DNA of 64,000 bases from Paenibacillus sp. BIC5C1. GTDB lineage: Bacteria > Bacillota > Bacilli > Paenibacillales > Paenibacillaceae. The notes under the pieces were generated by a model. That model did not search any database. It was not told the origin of the DNA and saw nothing but the letters and a program-made list of their open reading frames with translations. The stretch spans positions 2,046,001-2,110,000 of the forward strand of contig NZ_CP135922.1 of NCBI RefSeq assembly GCF_032399705.1, written 5' to 3'. Below, in pieces: positions 8,294 through 17,167 of this stretch. The position numbers and the translations under genes were made by a program. Positions within the stretch are counted from its first letter, which is position 1, and each line of letters begins with the position of its first letter.

Positions 8294-9265
8294 ATGACAA
8301 CGATAAAAATGGCCGTAATTGGACTGGGTAAAATGGGATTACATATGATACATCAGGCGACAGAGGCAGAACTATCCAAAAAAGTAGAGATTGTAGCGGT
8401 ATGCGATGCCAGCGAGGAAAATTTGGCCTCGTTTGCATCCTCTCATCCTGAGACGAAAACGTATACAGATTTCAAGCGATTACTAGACACACATACGGTT
8501 GATCTGCTGTACATTGCCGTTCCGCCTAAATATCACTATGCCGTCGTTATGGAGGCACTAAAGCGCGAGATTCATGTATTCTGTGAGAAACCACTGGCAA
8601 ACAGCGTGGGGGAAGCCAAAGCAATGCTGGAGGCAGCCGAGAAGGCCGATGTAGTACATGCAATCCATTTTTCCATGCCACATGAATCATCAGTAGTGAA
8701 ACTGCAAGAGCTGATCCGTCAGGAAACGATTGGCGAGATTCGCAAAATTGATCTGATCCTGCAATTTCCTCAGTGGCCACGAGCGTGGCAGCAAAATGCA
8801 TGGATTACCAGCCGTGAGCAGGGTGGATTTATTCTTGAAGTGGGAATCCACTGGATTCATATGATCCATAAAGTGTTTGGTGCTATTAGGGTGATTAACA
8901 GTCAGGTTCAATTTCCTGAAAATAAAGATGAATGTGAACATGAAGTTCATGCTGCGATGGAGCTGGAGGATGGAACCCGAATCCAATTGAATGGGATTGC
9001 TCATTTTGCGGGTGAAGAGCGTGTATCCATGGTGGTCTACGGTACTGAAGGAACGATTGCCTTGGAAAACTGGGATCAACTATGGAGAGGACGCGTCGGA
9101 GAACCTCTTGTTCCCGTCGAAGTTGATGAATCCTTAAGCCAGTTGCCTGTACTTAAACACGTCATAGCCCGTATCCAAGGCCAACCTGCCAAAATATACG
9201 ATTTCAACGATGGCTATCATGCACAGCTTGTCCTTGAAGCATTGCGTAATCCGGATCAATTCTGA
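8294..9265 (+). CDS. Gfo/Idh/MocA family NAD(P)-dependent oxidoreductase
   Basis: A 323-aa two-domain dehydrogenase. The N-terminal Rossmann domain has GLGKMG at residues 11-16, and the family motif CEKPLA lies near residue 98. The substrate-domain helix VGIHWIHMIH supplies the usual catalytic His. Members oxidise or reduce sugars, inositols and similar polyols. The start follows GGGAGTG, and a sigma-A-like promoter is visible just upstream. It stands alone between a divergent promoter region and a strong terminator, so the substrate cannot be deduced from context. Confidence 0.83.
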   Translation: MTTIKMAVIGLGKMGLHMIHQATEAELSKKVEIVAVCDASEENLASFASSHPETKTYTDFKRLLDTHTVDLLYIAVPPKYHYAVVMEALKREIHVFCEKPLANSVGEAKAMLEAAEKADVVHAIHFSMPHESSVVKLQELIRQETIGEIRKIDLILQFPQWPRAWQQNAWITSREQGGFILEVGIHWIHMIHKVFGAIRVINSQVQFPENKDECEHEVHAAMELEDGTRIQLNGIAHFAGEERVSMVVYGTEGTIALENWDQLWRGRVGEPLVPVEVDESLSQLPVLKHVIARIQGQPAKIYDFNDGYHAQLVLEALRNPDQF

Positions 9266-9319
9266 TCTAAAAAAGGTACTGAGCTAGATGAGGATTCGTT
9301 AAATGTTCTTTCCATTTGA

Positions 9320-9362
9320 AAAAAAGAAGCAGATCTCTATAGAGTAGGGATCTGCTTCTTTG
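9320..9362. terminator. Strong bidirectional terminator
   Basis: Perfect 12-bp arms AAGAAGCAGATC (9324-9335) and GATCTGCTTCTT (9349-9360), with an A run before and T-rich sequence after. It serves the oxidoreductase and the convergent chemoreceptor gene. Confidence 0.85.
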
Positions 9363-9387
9363 TGTTATCTGGATCTAATCCATAGGA

Positions 9388-11106
9388 TCAAGACAATTTG
9401 AATCGGTTAACCAGTTGATCAAGTGCATCGGACATTTCGTTTAACTGCTTGGAGGTGTCTGTCATTTCCTGTAGTGAAGCAAGTTGTTCTTCGGTCATAG
9501 CTGATACTTCTTCTGTGGCTGATGCGGTATCCTCAACTACGGCGGATACTTCGTTAATGGACTTCATCACCGTTTCACTGCCGGATGTCAGTTGTTCCAC
9601 TACAGCGGATACGTCCTGAACTTCACCGCTGAGATCATGAATGTGCTGGGTAATATTTGTGAATGCATGCCCTGCATCTTCAATCGTCCGTAATCCTTCG
9701 TTGACATGGAGTGTACTTTCGTCCACAACCTGCGCCGTGTTTTGGACTCCGGTTACAACAGTTTCCAATATGCTTGTAATTTCTTTCGCTGACGTGGCAC
9801 TTTGATCTGCCAGATTGCGGATTTCAGAGGCAACGACAGCAAATCCACGTCCATGTTCCCCTGCGCGAGCAGCTTCAATTCCAGCATTGAGTGCGAGTAA
9901 GTTCGTTTGTCTTGCAATTCCTGACATGGAATCGGCAATGTTAATAACTTGATCAGACATTTCTGAGATTTCGTTAATGGCTTCCTGTACAGACAAGAAG
10001 GATTGTTCAATGAACGTTATTTTCCCAACAGCATTATCGATACGCTGCTGTCCATCAACGGCGATGGATTCGGTACGTACGGCACGTTCAGCCACGTCGG
10101 CAGTTGTAGCCGCTACCCGATTAAGTCCGATGAGCGATTGTTCCATCGCAGCGACCATGGTCTGAGTGAGGGCAACTTGTTCATCGGCACCTTCTGCGAC
10201 TCGCTCCATGGCCGTGGCCACCTCTTTTCCAGCGATATGATTATCAGAAACGCCTTTATCCAGTCGATCGGAGGCTGTACTCAGAATGGTGGCATTACTT
10301 TGAATGTCGAGCATCATTTGCTGCAGTCCCAGGAGCATGGTATTGGCAGCTTCAGCCAATTCCCGTGTCTCGTCTTTCATCGGAGTGGCAATTCGCAAGG
10401 TCAGATCACCATTGGAGGAGCCGATATCATTCAGTGCATGTGTCACTGCACGGATGTTCCTTACAATAGACCGGGACAGGACTAATGCAGCGATGACTGA
10501 GATTAAGGCAACAAGGAACAATGCTCCGTACAACTCCCAGTTGAGCACCTTGTTTTTTTGTTTCAGTTCTTCTGTACGGGTTTCAGTCAGAGCCAGTTCA
10601 TTGGTTCGGAATGTACTCAGGGATTGCCGAATTTGGTCCATATCCTGTTTACCAGGATCTGTCGTGAAAAATTGTCGGATCGAAGGTAGATCATCGGCCT
10701 GGCGTAGCGCAACAATCGGTTCTCCTGCGATTTGAATCCAGTGTTCCATGGTCTTATGTATATCTTCCAACAGCTTCAGCTGTGAGGGGTTGTCCGAGAT
10801 CAAGGTAGCGAGTTGATCCTTAAGTACAATCATCTGTTCTTTTCCATGGGTATACGGATCAAGGTAATTTTCCTGCGCTGTAATTACGTAACCCCGTTGG
10901 CCTGTTTCCATATCCACCATGTTCTTTTCAATCTCATAAGTCAGGGCGTGTACATTCATATCGTGATCTACGAGAAAATCCAATTCGCTTTGAAGTTTGC
11001 TGGTACTGTTCTGGATCAAAAGAATGCAACCCGCCAAAACAGCGAGTACGAGCAAATAGCCCAAACCAATCTTATAAAAAATTTTGAAGGTTCTGTGCTT
11101 TTTCAT
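9388..11106 (-). CDS. Methyl-accepting chemotaxis protein with CHASE3-type sensor
   Basis: Transmembrane chemoreceptor of 572 aa. TM1 covers about residues 12-31 ([17 protein letters not shown]). An extracellular helical domain (about 35-185) containing [15 protein letters not shown] is typical of CHASE3. TM2 covers about 192-214, followed by a HAMP domain to about 270 and a cytoplasmic signalling domain. The hairpin tip [28 protein letters not shown] contacts CheA/CheW in known receptors. The ATG follows AAGGAGAGG with about 11 bases spacing. The ligand is unknown. The gene is a single transcription unit with its own promoter and terminator. Confidence 0.92.
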   Translation of the reverse strand: MKKHRTFKIFYKIGLGYLLVLAVLAGCILLIQNSTSKLQSELDFLVDHDMNVHALTYEIEKNMVDMETGQRGYVITAQENYLDPYTHGKEQMIVLKDQLATLISDNPSQLKLLEDIHKTMEHWIQIAGEPIVALRQADDLPSIRQFFTTDPGKQDMDQIRQSLSTFRTNELALTETRTEELKQKNKVLNWELYGALFLVALISVIAALVLSRSIVRNIRAVTHALNDIGSSNGDLTLRIATPMKDETRELAEAANTMLLGLQQMMLDIQSNATILSTASDRLDKGVSDNHIAGKEVATAMERVAEGADEQVALTQTMVAAMEQSLIGLNRVAATTADVAERAVRTESIAVDGQQRIDNAVGKITFIEQSFLSVQEAINEISEMSDQVINIADSMSGIARQTNLLALNAGIEAARAGEHGRGFAVVASEIRNLADQSATSAKEITSILETVVTGVQNTAQVVDESTLHVNEGLRTIEDAGHAFTNITQHIHDLSGEVQDVSAVVEQLTSGSETVMKSINEVSAVVEDTASATEEVSAMTEEQLASLQEMTDTSKQLNEMSDALDQLVNRFKLS

Positions 11107-11169
11107 GTTTGTTATGCCTCTCCTTGGGGTATATGTATTTGTCGAAAAAACTTGGATGAGAGCTGTTTT

Positions 11170-11198
11170 AGTTCTTTAGTTGTGGTGTCTAAAGAACT
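11170..11198. repeat. Perfect inverted repeat in the chemoreceptor leader
   Basis: Arms AGTTCTTTAG (11170-11179) and CTAAAGAACT (11189-11198) with a nine-base loop. It begins about four bases into the predicted transcript from the minus-strand promoter at 11209-11237, so it is either an operator or a 5' mRNA hairpin. Confidence 0.7.
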
Positions 11199-11208
11199 AT
11201 TTTTCAGT

Positions 11209-11237
11209 ATTATACTTAATGAAAGTTAAATTGTATA
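11209..11237 (-). promoter_or_regulatory. Promoter of the chemoreceptor gene, overlapping a divergent promoter
   Basis: Minus strand: TATACA (11237-11232), 17 bases, TATAAT (11214-11209). A plus-strand TTGTAT (11231-11236) and TATAAT (11256-11261, 19-base spacer) overlap its -35 and could drive the HAD gene. Confidence 0.55.
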
Positions 11238-11393
11238 TAGTTTGTTTAATTTAAGTATAATGTTTGTAGATGTTGTATAACGTTAATGACACAGATGTTT
11301 TACATTGCACGGTTTACACTGCCAAACGTTTATGTTTATCATGGAAGGGGAACGATTCCGAATACATATCCCAATCCGAAAGGAACATTGGAC

Positions 11394-12080
11394 ATGACAA
11401 AAGAGACGGTATTGCGTAAACCGGAAGCGATGATTTTTGATATGGATGGTACTTTGTTTCAGACGGAAACTCTGTTGTTGCCAGCCTATCATCAGCTGTT
11501 TGATACATTGCGGGCCGAAGGGCATTTTGAAGGAGAGACTCCTCCTGAAGAACGAATGCTGGGAAGCCTGGGGATGTTGCTAGAAGATATATGGAAAGTG
11601 GTTATGCCTGAAGCTTCAGTTGCGGCCCATCGACGTGCAGACGAACTGCTGCTTCAGTTGGAGATTGAAGGGCTCGATGGGGGTAGCTCGCAGCTGTACC
11701 CGCAAGTCAAAGAGACGTTGCAAGCGTTGAAAGAACAGGGCGTAAGGTTGTTTGTGGCCAGTAACGGGCTGGAGGACTATGTTAAAGGTGTGGCCTTTGC
11801 CCATGAGATCATGCCGCTCTTTGAAGGTGTGTATAGTGCAGGACAGTACAAGACCCCTTCCAAAGTGAATTTGGTTCAGATTCTGCTTGAGAAGCATCGG
11901 ATTCAGGATGCGTGGATGGTTGGGGATCGTTCTTCGGATGTGGAAGCAGGCAAAATGAACAACCAGACCGTCATCGGCTGTGCTTATGCAGGATTTGGAC
12001 GGGACGAAGAACTTGCAGGATCAGATGTACTGATCTCTGATTTTACGGAACTGCTTCGTTTGTATAGGGAAGCCGAATAG
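11394..12080 (+). CDS. HAD-superfamily hydrolase, phosphoglycolate phosphatase-like
   Basis: A 228-aa phosphatase of HAD subfamily I. Motif I is FDMDGT (nucleophile Asp16, acid Asp18), motif II is VASNG, motif III Lys lies in YKTPSK and motif IV is VGDRSSDVEAG. The helical cap between motifs I and II is typical of phosphoglycolate or beta-phosphoglucomutase-like members. The frame is open upstream to 11286, but the ATG giving MTKETVLRKPEAM is chosen because AAAGGAAC lies nine bases before it and the catalytic motif then falls at the usual distance. The substrate cannot be determined. Confidence 0.85.
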   Translation: MTKETVLRKPEAMIFDMDGTLFQTETLLLPAYHQLFDTLRAEGHFEGETPPEERMLGSLGMLLEDIWKVVMPEASVAAHRRADELLLQLEIEGLDGGSSQLYPQVKETLQALKEQGVRLFVASNGLEDYVKGVAFAHEIMPLFEGVYSAGQYKTPSKVNLVQILLEKHRIQDAWMVGDRSSDVEAGKMNNQTVIGCAYAGFGRDEELAGSDVLISDFTELLRLYREAE

Positions 12081-12131
12081 AAAAAAATGACCACCCTACA
12101 TCCATTCGGATGTTGGATGGTCATTTTTTTT
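12081..12131. terminator. Bidirectional terminator between the HAD gene and the yheCD array
   Basis: A long hairpin AAAAAAATGACCA...TGGTCATTTTTTT with inner arms CATCC/GGATG. It lies between convergent genes and can end both transcripts. Confidence 0.85.
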
Positions 12132-12173
12132 GGTTCAAGGAGAATTTGGTTCACTATCAATGCAGTCTAAAGT

Positions 12174-13370
12174 TCATAACCTGGATCTTCTGGTCCTTTT
12201 GAGGGTGGCAGACTTACCTTTTACCCGTTTGACTGGTTTAGTTACCTTCACGCCATGAGGAGGACGATTCGCACTTGGGTGGTTGTTGTACACCCATAAG
12301 GCGTACTCCAGTGGTTGAGTAATTGCCTTGGAATAAGTATCTTTCTCTCCAATGCGGGCAAATACTTCACGTGCAGGCTTCGGATTCACTTCGAGCAGAT
12401 AGATACGCCCACTTTTGTCAATCGCCAAATCCAGAGCCAATTCACACAAGGCTCCGTAGGTGTTTTCCAGAAATGAGGCAACGTCAATCCCAAATTTCTC
12501 GGCAGTGGTGTTGATCTCAGCCCGTTCCTTCTCATCGGTAATCCACTGTTTCATCAATTTGTGCATCGCAATGGCCTGGCCACCGCCATGCAAATTAGAG
12601 GTAACACTTTTCTCAGCACCCATACGTCCTGCGCATCCAGTTAATTCCCACTGTCCTTCACCATTCTTCTGGACCAGCATTCGATAATCATGAACCCGGC
12701 CATTCGGAAGCTGAAGCTGAATTCCCTGCTGAACAAGGTATTTATCTTTCATATTCCAATGCTGAAGCAGTGAACCCAAGCGTGACAGATGGACTTTGCG
12801 TGGGGTGATGATCCGTCGCTTCTGGTCCCGTCCCTGTACAAGAACCGTATTGGCCTCACTGCCACTGCGTTCGATGCGAAGGATTCCGCGCCCTCCGGTT
12901 CCATTAATGGGTTTCAGATAGATGAGCGAGGAGGCTTTCAGCATACGATTCACATCGGACATATCCTGAAACAGAACGGTATCTGGCAGATGTTCACGAA
13001 AGGCTGATTTCGCCGACAGCGTTTGATGAATAGTCCATTTATTGCGCAGCGGACGGTTTAGAAAGAGCAGATGGCCATACTTTTCCCGAAAGGCAAGCAG
13101 TTGCTGGAATCTGCGATTGCGCTGTATCCGGCAGCGATCGAAGATCATGTCCGGGAATGAACGCCATTCCCGGGACCAGCCTTTTTCCGAATGAAAGACC
13201 ATAGCCTCAATCTGTTTGCCTCCTGAGTGTACATCGGCAGGTGTGAACACATAGATATCGAGTCCCCGCTTGCGCCCTTCAAGGATCATTCTGCGGTATA
13301 TGCTCCGTTCTTCAAGAGCGCGATGTTCATTTAAGTACAACGTCATAATGCCCAGAACAGGTGAGGACAC
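12174..13370 (-). CDS. YheC/YheD family ATP-grasp protein (array member 1, distal)
   Basis: An ATP-grasp protein of 398 aa and short (YheC-like) form, lacking the extra N-terminal domain. The family signature is visible: MIFDRCR, KPINGTGGRGILRI (nucleotide-binding loop), YLVQQGI, DYRMLVQKNGEGQW, GGGQA, and the metal/ATP-binding end LALDLAIDKSGRIYLLEVNPKP. The C-terminus is very basic. A GTG start (MSSPVLGI) is preferred over a TTG two codons earlier, because AAGGTGA lies six bases before the GTG. Bacillus YheC and YheD are coat-associated sporulation proteins; a ligase activity is inferred from the fold. It is the last gene of the five-gene array, ending in a terminator. Confidence 0.83.
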   Translation of the reverse strand: MSSPVLGIMTLYLNEHRALEERSIYRRMILEGRKRGLDIYVFTPADVHSGGKQIEAMVFHSEKGWSREWRSFPDMIFDRCRIQRNRRFQQLLAFREKYGHLLFLNRPLRNKWTIHQTLSAKSAFREHLPDTVLFQDMSDVNRMLKASSLIYLKPINGTGGRGILRIERSGSEANTVLVQGRDQKRRIITPRKVHLSRLGSLLQHWNMKDKYLVQQGIQLQLPNGRVHDYRMLVQKNGEGQWELTGCAGRMGAEKSVTSNLHGGGQAIAMHKLMKQWITDEKERAEINTTAEKFGIDVASFLENTYGALCELALDLAIDKSGRIYLLEVNPKPAREVFARIGEKDTYSKAITQPLEYALWVYNNHPSANRPPHGVKVTKPVKRVKGKSATLKRTRRSRL

Positions 13371-13405
13371 AAACAATCACCTTCTTTTGCTGTTATTCCT
13401 GTTCA

Positions 13406-14512
13406 TCATCGTTTCGATTGACGGGCAAGGTAGGCGCTGTACTGAAAAATGCGTTCCAGCGACCTCCGTCGAATCTGCGGTTCATCAAACTTCATTGGTT
13501 TCGCGTTTGCTTCAAAGAACCAGATCTCTCCAAGATCGTCAACACCCAGGTCCATGGACATCTCGCCAAGGATATGACCCGAACCTCGTTCCACTTGTCT
13601 TGCGATCAACAATGAAGTGGACTTTACCCGCTTCATCAGTGAAGTCGACATTTCTTCCCCGAACAGATCGGTTAGCAACTTCTCAGGGTCCTCCACCGTA
13701 CCTCCACGCGGAACGTGGGTCGTAATGCTTCGAGACCCGGCGAGACGGGCGCCAACACCGGTTACGCTCCACTGTCCTTTTCCGTTTTTCTGCACAAGTA
13801 CCCGCAGATCGAATGGACGCTTATGGGACGATGCTAGCTCAATACCCTGTTGCATGATATAGGGCGTGTGTCCAGTTTCCTTGCGAATTCTTGCCCACAA
13901 CTTGGAAAGGGTAGATGCTTTGTACGTGGTGCTTTTGCGGGTGCTCTGTATTTTAAGCCGGTAAGGAAGCCGTTCTTTTTCCTGGAACTTGAGCATCATG
14001 ATTCCTTTGCCAGCCTTGCCGCTCTCTGGTTTCAGATACAGGTAAGGATACGATCGCAGCACCGTCCCCAGAGCGGTTGCTGTTCGCATTCGGCGTGTAT
14101 AGGGAATCAGCTGCTGGGTAGACTTGGATTTCTTGAGCCATTCGAACAAATTCCATTTATTGAAGAAAAACGGGTTATACAGTTCGATTCCGGAATGCAT
14201 ACATTCCTCAATTTTGCGCTGTACTGAAGGCTTGCGTTCATCTTCCCGGTTGGGGATCCGATTGTAGAGCACATGGGGGAGGGGGAAGGACTGTGAAGTC
14301 CATCTCCCAATCCCTTTATTGTACGTGTATCCTTTCACAGTGGGGCCGCTCACGTTTAAATCTCTTACAGTCACGACGTACACCACATATCCCATATTTT
14401 CGCCCGTCTGCACAATATCCAGGAAGTTTTGTTGGTTTCCTCTGAACATCCGTTGATCATCATGCATGGTCAAGATGGCAATAACGGGTCTAAAATCATC
14501 CTGCAAGCTCAT
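13406..14512 (-). CDS. YheC/YheD family ATP-grasp protein (array member 2)
   Basis: A 368-aa short-form ATP-grasp protein starting MSLQDDFRPVIAIL. The ATG overlaps the stop codon of the preceding gene (TGATG), which fixes the start and implies translational coupling. The reading frame is open 47 codons further upstream, inside that gene, but no better start is seen. Signature segments are VLYNRIPNRE, FFNKWNLFEWL, LKPESGKAGKGIMML, MQQGIELA, DLRVLVQKNGKGQWSVTG and MDLGVDDLGEIWFFEANAKP. It probably acts with the other array members in spore coat or envelope assembly, which is inferred from Bacillus homologues. Confidence 0.83.
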   Translation of the reverse strand: MSLQDDFRPVIAILTMHDDQRMFRGNQQNFLDIVQTGENMGYVVYVVTVRDLNVSGPTVKGYTYNKGIGRWTSQSFPLPHVLYNRIPNREDERKPSVQRKIEECMHSGIELYNPFFFNKWNLFEWLKKSKSTQQLIPYTRRMRTATALGTVLRSYPYLYLKPESGKAGKGIMMLKFQEKERLPYRLKIQSTRKSTTYKASTLSKLWARIRKETGHTPYIMQQGIELASSHKRPFDLRVLVQKNGKGQWSVTGVGARLAGSRSITTHVPRGGTVEDPEKLLTDLFGEEMSTSLMKRVKSTSLLIARQVERGSGHILGEMSMDLGVDDLGEIWFFEANAKPMKFDEPQIRRRSLERIFQYSAYLARQSKR

Positions 14513-15885
14513 CAAATGCCGTCTCTCTTCCGGAATTTGCTCAAATACAGGCAATGTTCCAGGATGTGCTCCACCGACGATTTTCCCTCCAGTCGGAGAG
14601 AAGGGTGACGGAAAATGGAGCGGCCGGGTTTGGCGTTCGCTTCGAACATCCATACATGTTCCTCCTGATCAATGCCCAGATCAAAGCCAATCTCACCAAT
14701 CAGATGCTGGTGCTGGGTTTCAATCGCCTGGGCCAGTGTAATAGCGACGGATTTGGCATGCTGGAGCACTTCTCCCGCTCGGTCGCCAAAGTTGCGGCTG
14801 AGCGCCTGCTCAGGGGTCATCAAGGAACCGCCATTTTTGATATGTGTCGTTACGCTACCTCGACCAGCCTTCTTGGCGCCAATGCCGACGACTACCCATT
14901 GGTTGTTTCCATTTTTATGCATGTGAAAGCGGAAATCAATCGGGCATTCGTCGATCTCAATAAGCCGTATACCCTGTTGAACGACATAACCGCGAAGCTG
15001 TTTGCCATGTCTGCCTTGAAGCATGCGCATCAGACTGTTGAATGAACCAAAACGAAGCAGGGCGTTTCCGCCTTTTTTGCGATAACGGGCGAAATATCCA
15101 CGTTTGGGCGAATAGGTTAATCGATATATCCCGTTACCCAGACTTCCTGCTGTAGGTTTGTAATAGACAAACTGATGGCGTTCCAGCATTTCTTTCATCT
15201 GTTCTACCGTCGGATTGGTGATGGATTCAGGAATATAACGTCCTGCTGCCGGGTCATTCTCCAGCAGTTTATAAATATCTGACTTGTTGAAGAAACTCCA
15301 ATTGAAGAAAGGGATCTTGCGCCGGATGAATCGCTCCCGCAGTTGGTTGATCGCTGGTGAGAAGTCAGAGCGGCGGCTGGGTAATCGGTTATACACAACG
15401 TCTGGCAGAGGTACGGTTTTGCGACTGAAGCTTCCATTGTCGTTAAGGAAAAAACCGGACACTGTTTCGTTCTGCCAGTTGATATCTCTTGGAGTGAACG
15501 CATAAATATAGGATTTACGGCTGCCTTCTCGGAGCAGTTGTTTGATAAAACCGGTACGGGAACCAAACGGGTTGGAGCCAGACGCAGGTCCGTCAGACAG
15601 CACGCCGATCAGTGGACCCAACTGGACTTCATCGTTCTGCAAGTTGCGGAGGTAGATGCTGCCCCGTTTCGGAACGTTCATCAGATTGCGTATGCCCGAA
15701 GCGAGATAGAGATGTTTGCCAGCCTTTTTGATTGGTTTGATGGTTGCGGGCACCCGGTCACGGCCAAACCGCAGATGAATCGTTTTTTTGCCGGATAGAT
15801 TTAGGCTTTTCATTAATGCGTTGGATACATAAACCACTTTATCCGGTTGCTGTGTGAAATGCAGATTGCAAAAGGTCAAACTCAT
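14512..15885 (-). CDS. YheC/YheD family ATP-grasp protein, long YheD-like form (array member 3)
   Basis: A 457-aa protein with the extra N-terminal beta-rich domain of about 90 aa that distinguishes YheD from YheC (NLSGKKTIHLRFGRD to VQLGPLIGVLSDG). The ATP-grasp part then shows VVYNRLPSRR, FNWSFFNKSDIY, KPTAGSLGNGIYRL, VVQQGIRLIE, DFRFHMHKNGNNQW and EIGFDLGIDQEEHVWMFEANAKP. AGGAGGATAAATC precedes the ATG. It is separated by 61 bases from member 4 upstream, and its stop overlaps the start of member 2. All expected ATP-grasp elements appear intact. Confidence 0.85.
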   Translation of the reverse strand: MSLTFCNLHFTQQPDKVVYVSNALMKSLNLSGKKTIHLRFGRDRVPATIKPIKKAGKHLYLASGIRNLMNVPKRGSIYLRNLQNDEVQLGPLIGVLSDGPASGSNPFGSRTGFIKQLLREGSRKSYIYAFTPRDINWQNETVSGFFLNDNGSFSRKTVPLPDVVYNRLPSRRSDFSPAINQLRERFIRRKIPFFNWSFFNKSDIYKLLENDPAAGRYIPESITNPTVEQMKEMLERHQFVYYKPTAGSLGNGIYRLTYSPKRGYFARYRKKGGNALLRFGSFNSLMRMLQGRHGKQLRGYVVQQGIRLIEIDECPIDFRFHMHKNGNNQWVVVGIGAKKAGRGSVTTHIKNGGSLMTPEQALSRNFGDRAGEVLQHAKSVAITLAQAIETQHQHLIGEIGFDLGIDQEEHVWMFEANAKPGRSIFRHPSLRLEGKSSVEHILEHCLYLSKFRKRDGI

Positions 15886-15946
15886 GATTTATCCTCCTAT
15901 CCTGAAAAGATCCTTCGGCTCCATGGCAAGCGGGGCGCTGCGTGCC

Positions 15947-17137
15947 TCAACCGCCGTGAATCGGGATGGGTTTCAGGCCAGCTGTGCTGGATGTATTCGG
16001 CATTTTCGTTGGACGGTTCACGTCCGTGAGAACATGTTGTTGCAGCAAATAACGGGCATAGGCAAGCGGCCGGGTGTAGGTCAGACTGTGCATACGGGGG
16101 TCATCCGCCTCTGCGAATGAGGAACGTCCCGGCCTGGAGTTCACTTCAAGCAGCCAAAGGCGGCCTTGCACATCTGCTCCGAAATCAAGGCCCAGTTCGG
16201 CAAGTCTGCCAAATCGGCTTTCCAATAGCGTAGGGATGCGGGCAGCAGCCTGCCTGATCTTCACCAGTAGAGCGTTAGATTGATTTTCCCCATATCGTTC
16301 CAGCAGATAAGAATGCACAGGGTACGCCTTACCCCCTCCATGCAAATTGGAAGTGAGAGAGCCAGCCGGTCCTTCCCGAACCATACATCCGGTTAGAGAC
16401 CAGCGTCCTTGCCCATTTTTTTGCACCAAGGCCCTAATGTCGAACGGTCGTCCATGATGACTAAGTTCCAGATACGGCTGTAAGATCATCTTTTTACCGG
16501 CCTTGTGTAAATCCAGCCAGGCAGAGACATCCTGGCGACGCTCAAATGAACGATGAATCAATTCATTGCGAGTATTTCTGCCCTCCATAATCCAGGAGGT
16601 ATGGTAATCTTCGCGATAAAGGCGAAACGTATCTTTACCATGGGTGCCCGATACAGGTTTGAAGAAAATGCCTTTAGGCCAGCGCTCCAGCCATTGCTCC
16701 CATAAGGTATCTGACTGAAGCAGCGTCGTAGGCGCAAGAAGAGCACGCAGTCTTGTATCAGCGGACAAGGCGCGATATACCTTCCATTTACCAGGCAAGG
16801 AAGCAGACCAGTAACGGGCATGGTGTCCGTTTCCTGACGATGCTAGCTGCTGCAGCTGCTGTTTGAATGTTCTGGGAATTGGGAGTAGACAGCGGTCCAT
16901 GATCAGGTCTACAGCAGGAAGAGGCACGATGTTCCATTCTCCTCTGTCAAATACATAGCCCTGTGTGAGGCGTGACACGCTGGGGTTATTCGATACGGCC
17001 AGCACAATGATATTTAGGCCGTAACGGTAGCTTTCCAAACTGAGACGACGACAGAAGAGTTCATCCACGAAAGGAGGCGAGCCTTCTGTTGCCCGAACCA
17101 GGATGGCTACTGTGTTTGTCTGATGTTGCAGGAACAT
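15947..17137 (-). CDS. YheC/YheD family ATP-grasp protein (array member 4)
   Basis: A 396-aa short-form protein starting MFLQHQTNTVAILVRA behind GAGGAGGTG. It has IMDRCLLPIPRTF in place of the usual YNR segment, then FKPVSGTHGKDTFRL at the nucleotide loop, where the second Gly of the usual GxGxxR is replaced by Lys-Asp. DIRALVQKNGQGRWSLTG, NLHGGGKAYPV and LGLDFGADVQGRLWLLEVNSRPG follow. The altered loop could weaken ATP binding. It resembles array member 1 more than member 2 (shared SNLHGGG and MDRC/FDRC segments), which suggests duplication of a gene pair. Confidence 0.82.
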   Translation of the reverse strand: MFLQHQTNTVAILVRATEGSPPFVDELFCRRLSLESYRYGLNIIVLAVSNNPSVSRLTQGYVFDRGEWNIVPLPAVDLIMDRCLLPIPRTFKQQLQQLASSGNGHHARYWSASLPGKWKVYRALSADTRLRALLAPTTLLQSDTLWEQWLERWPKGIFFKPVSGTHGKDTFRLYREDYHTSWIMEGRNTRNELIHRSFERRQDVSAWLDLHKAGKKMILQPYLELSHHGRPFDIRALVQKNGQGRWSLTGCMVREGPAGSLTSNLHGGGKAYPVHSYLLERYGENQSNALLVKIRQAAARIPTLLESRFGRLAELGLDFGADVQGRLWLLEVNSRPGRSSFAEADDPRMHSLTYTRPLAYARYLLQQHVLTDVNRPTKMPNTSSTAGLKPIPIHGG

Positions 17138-17167
17138 TCCGCTGCACCTCCTCTAATGGATGACTCT

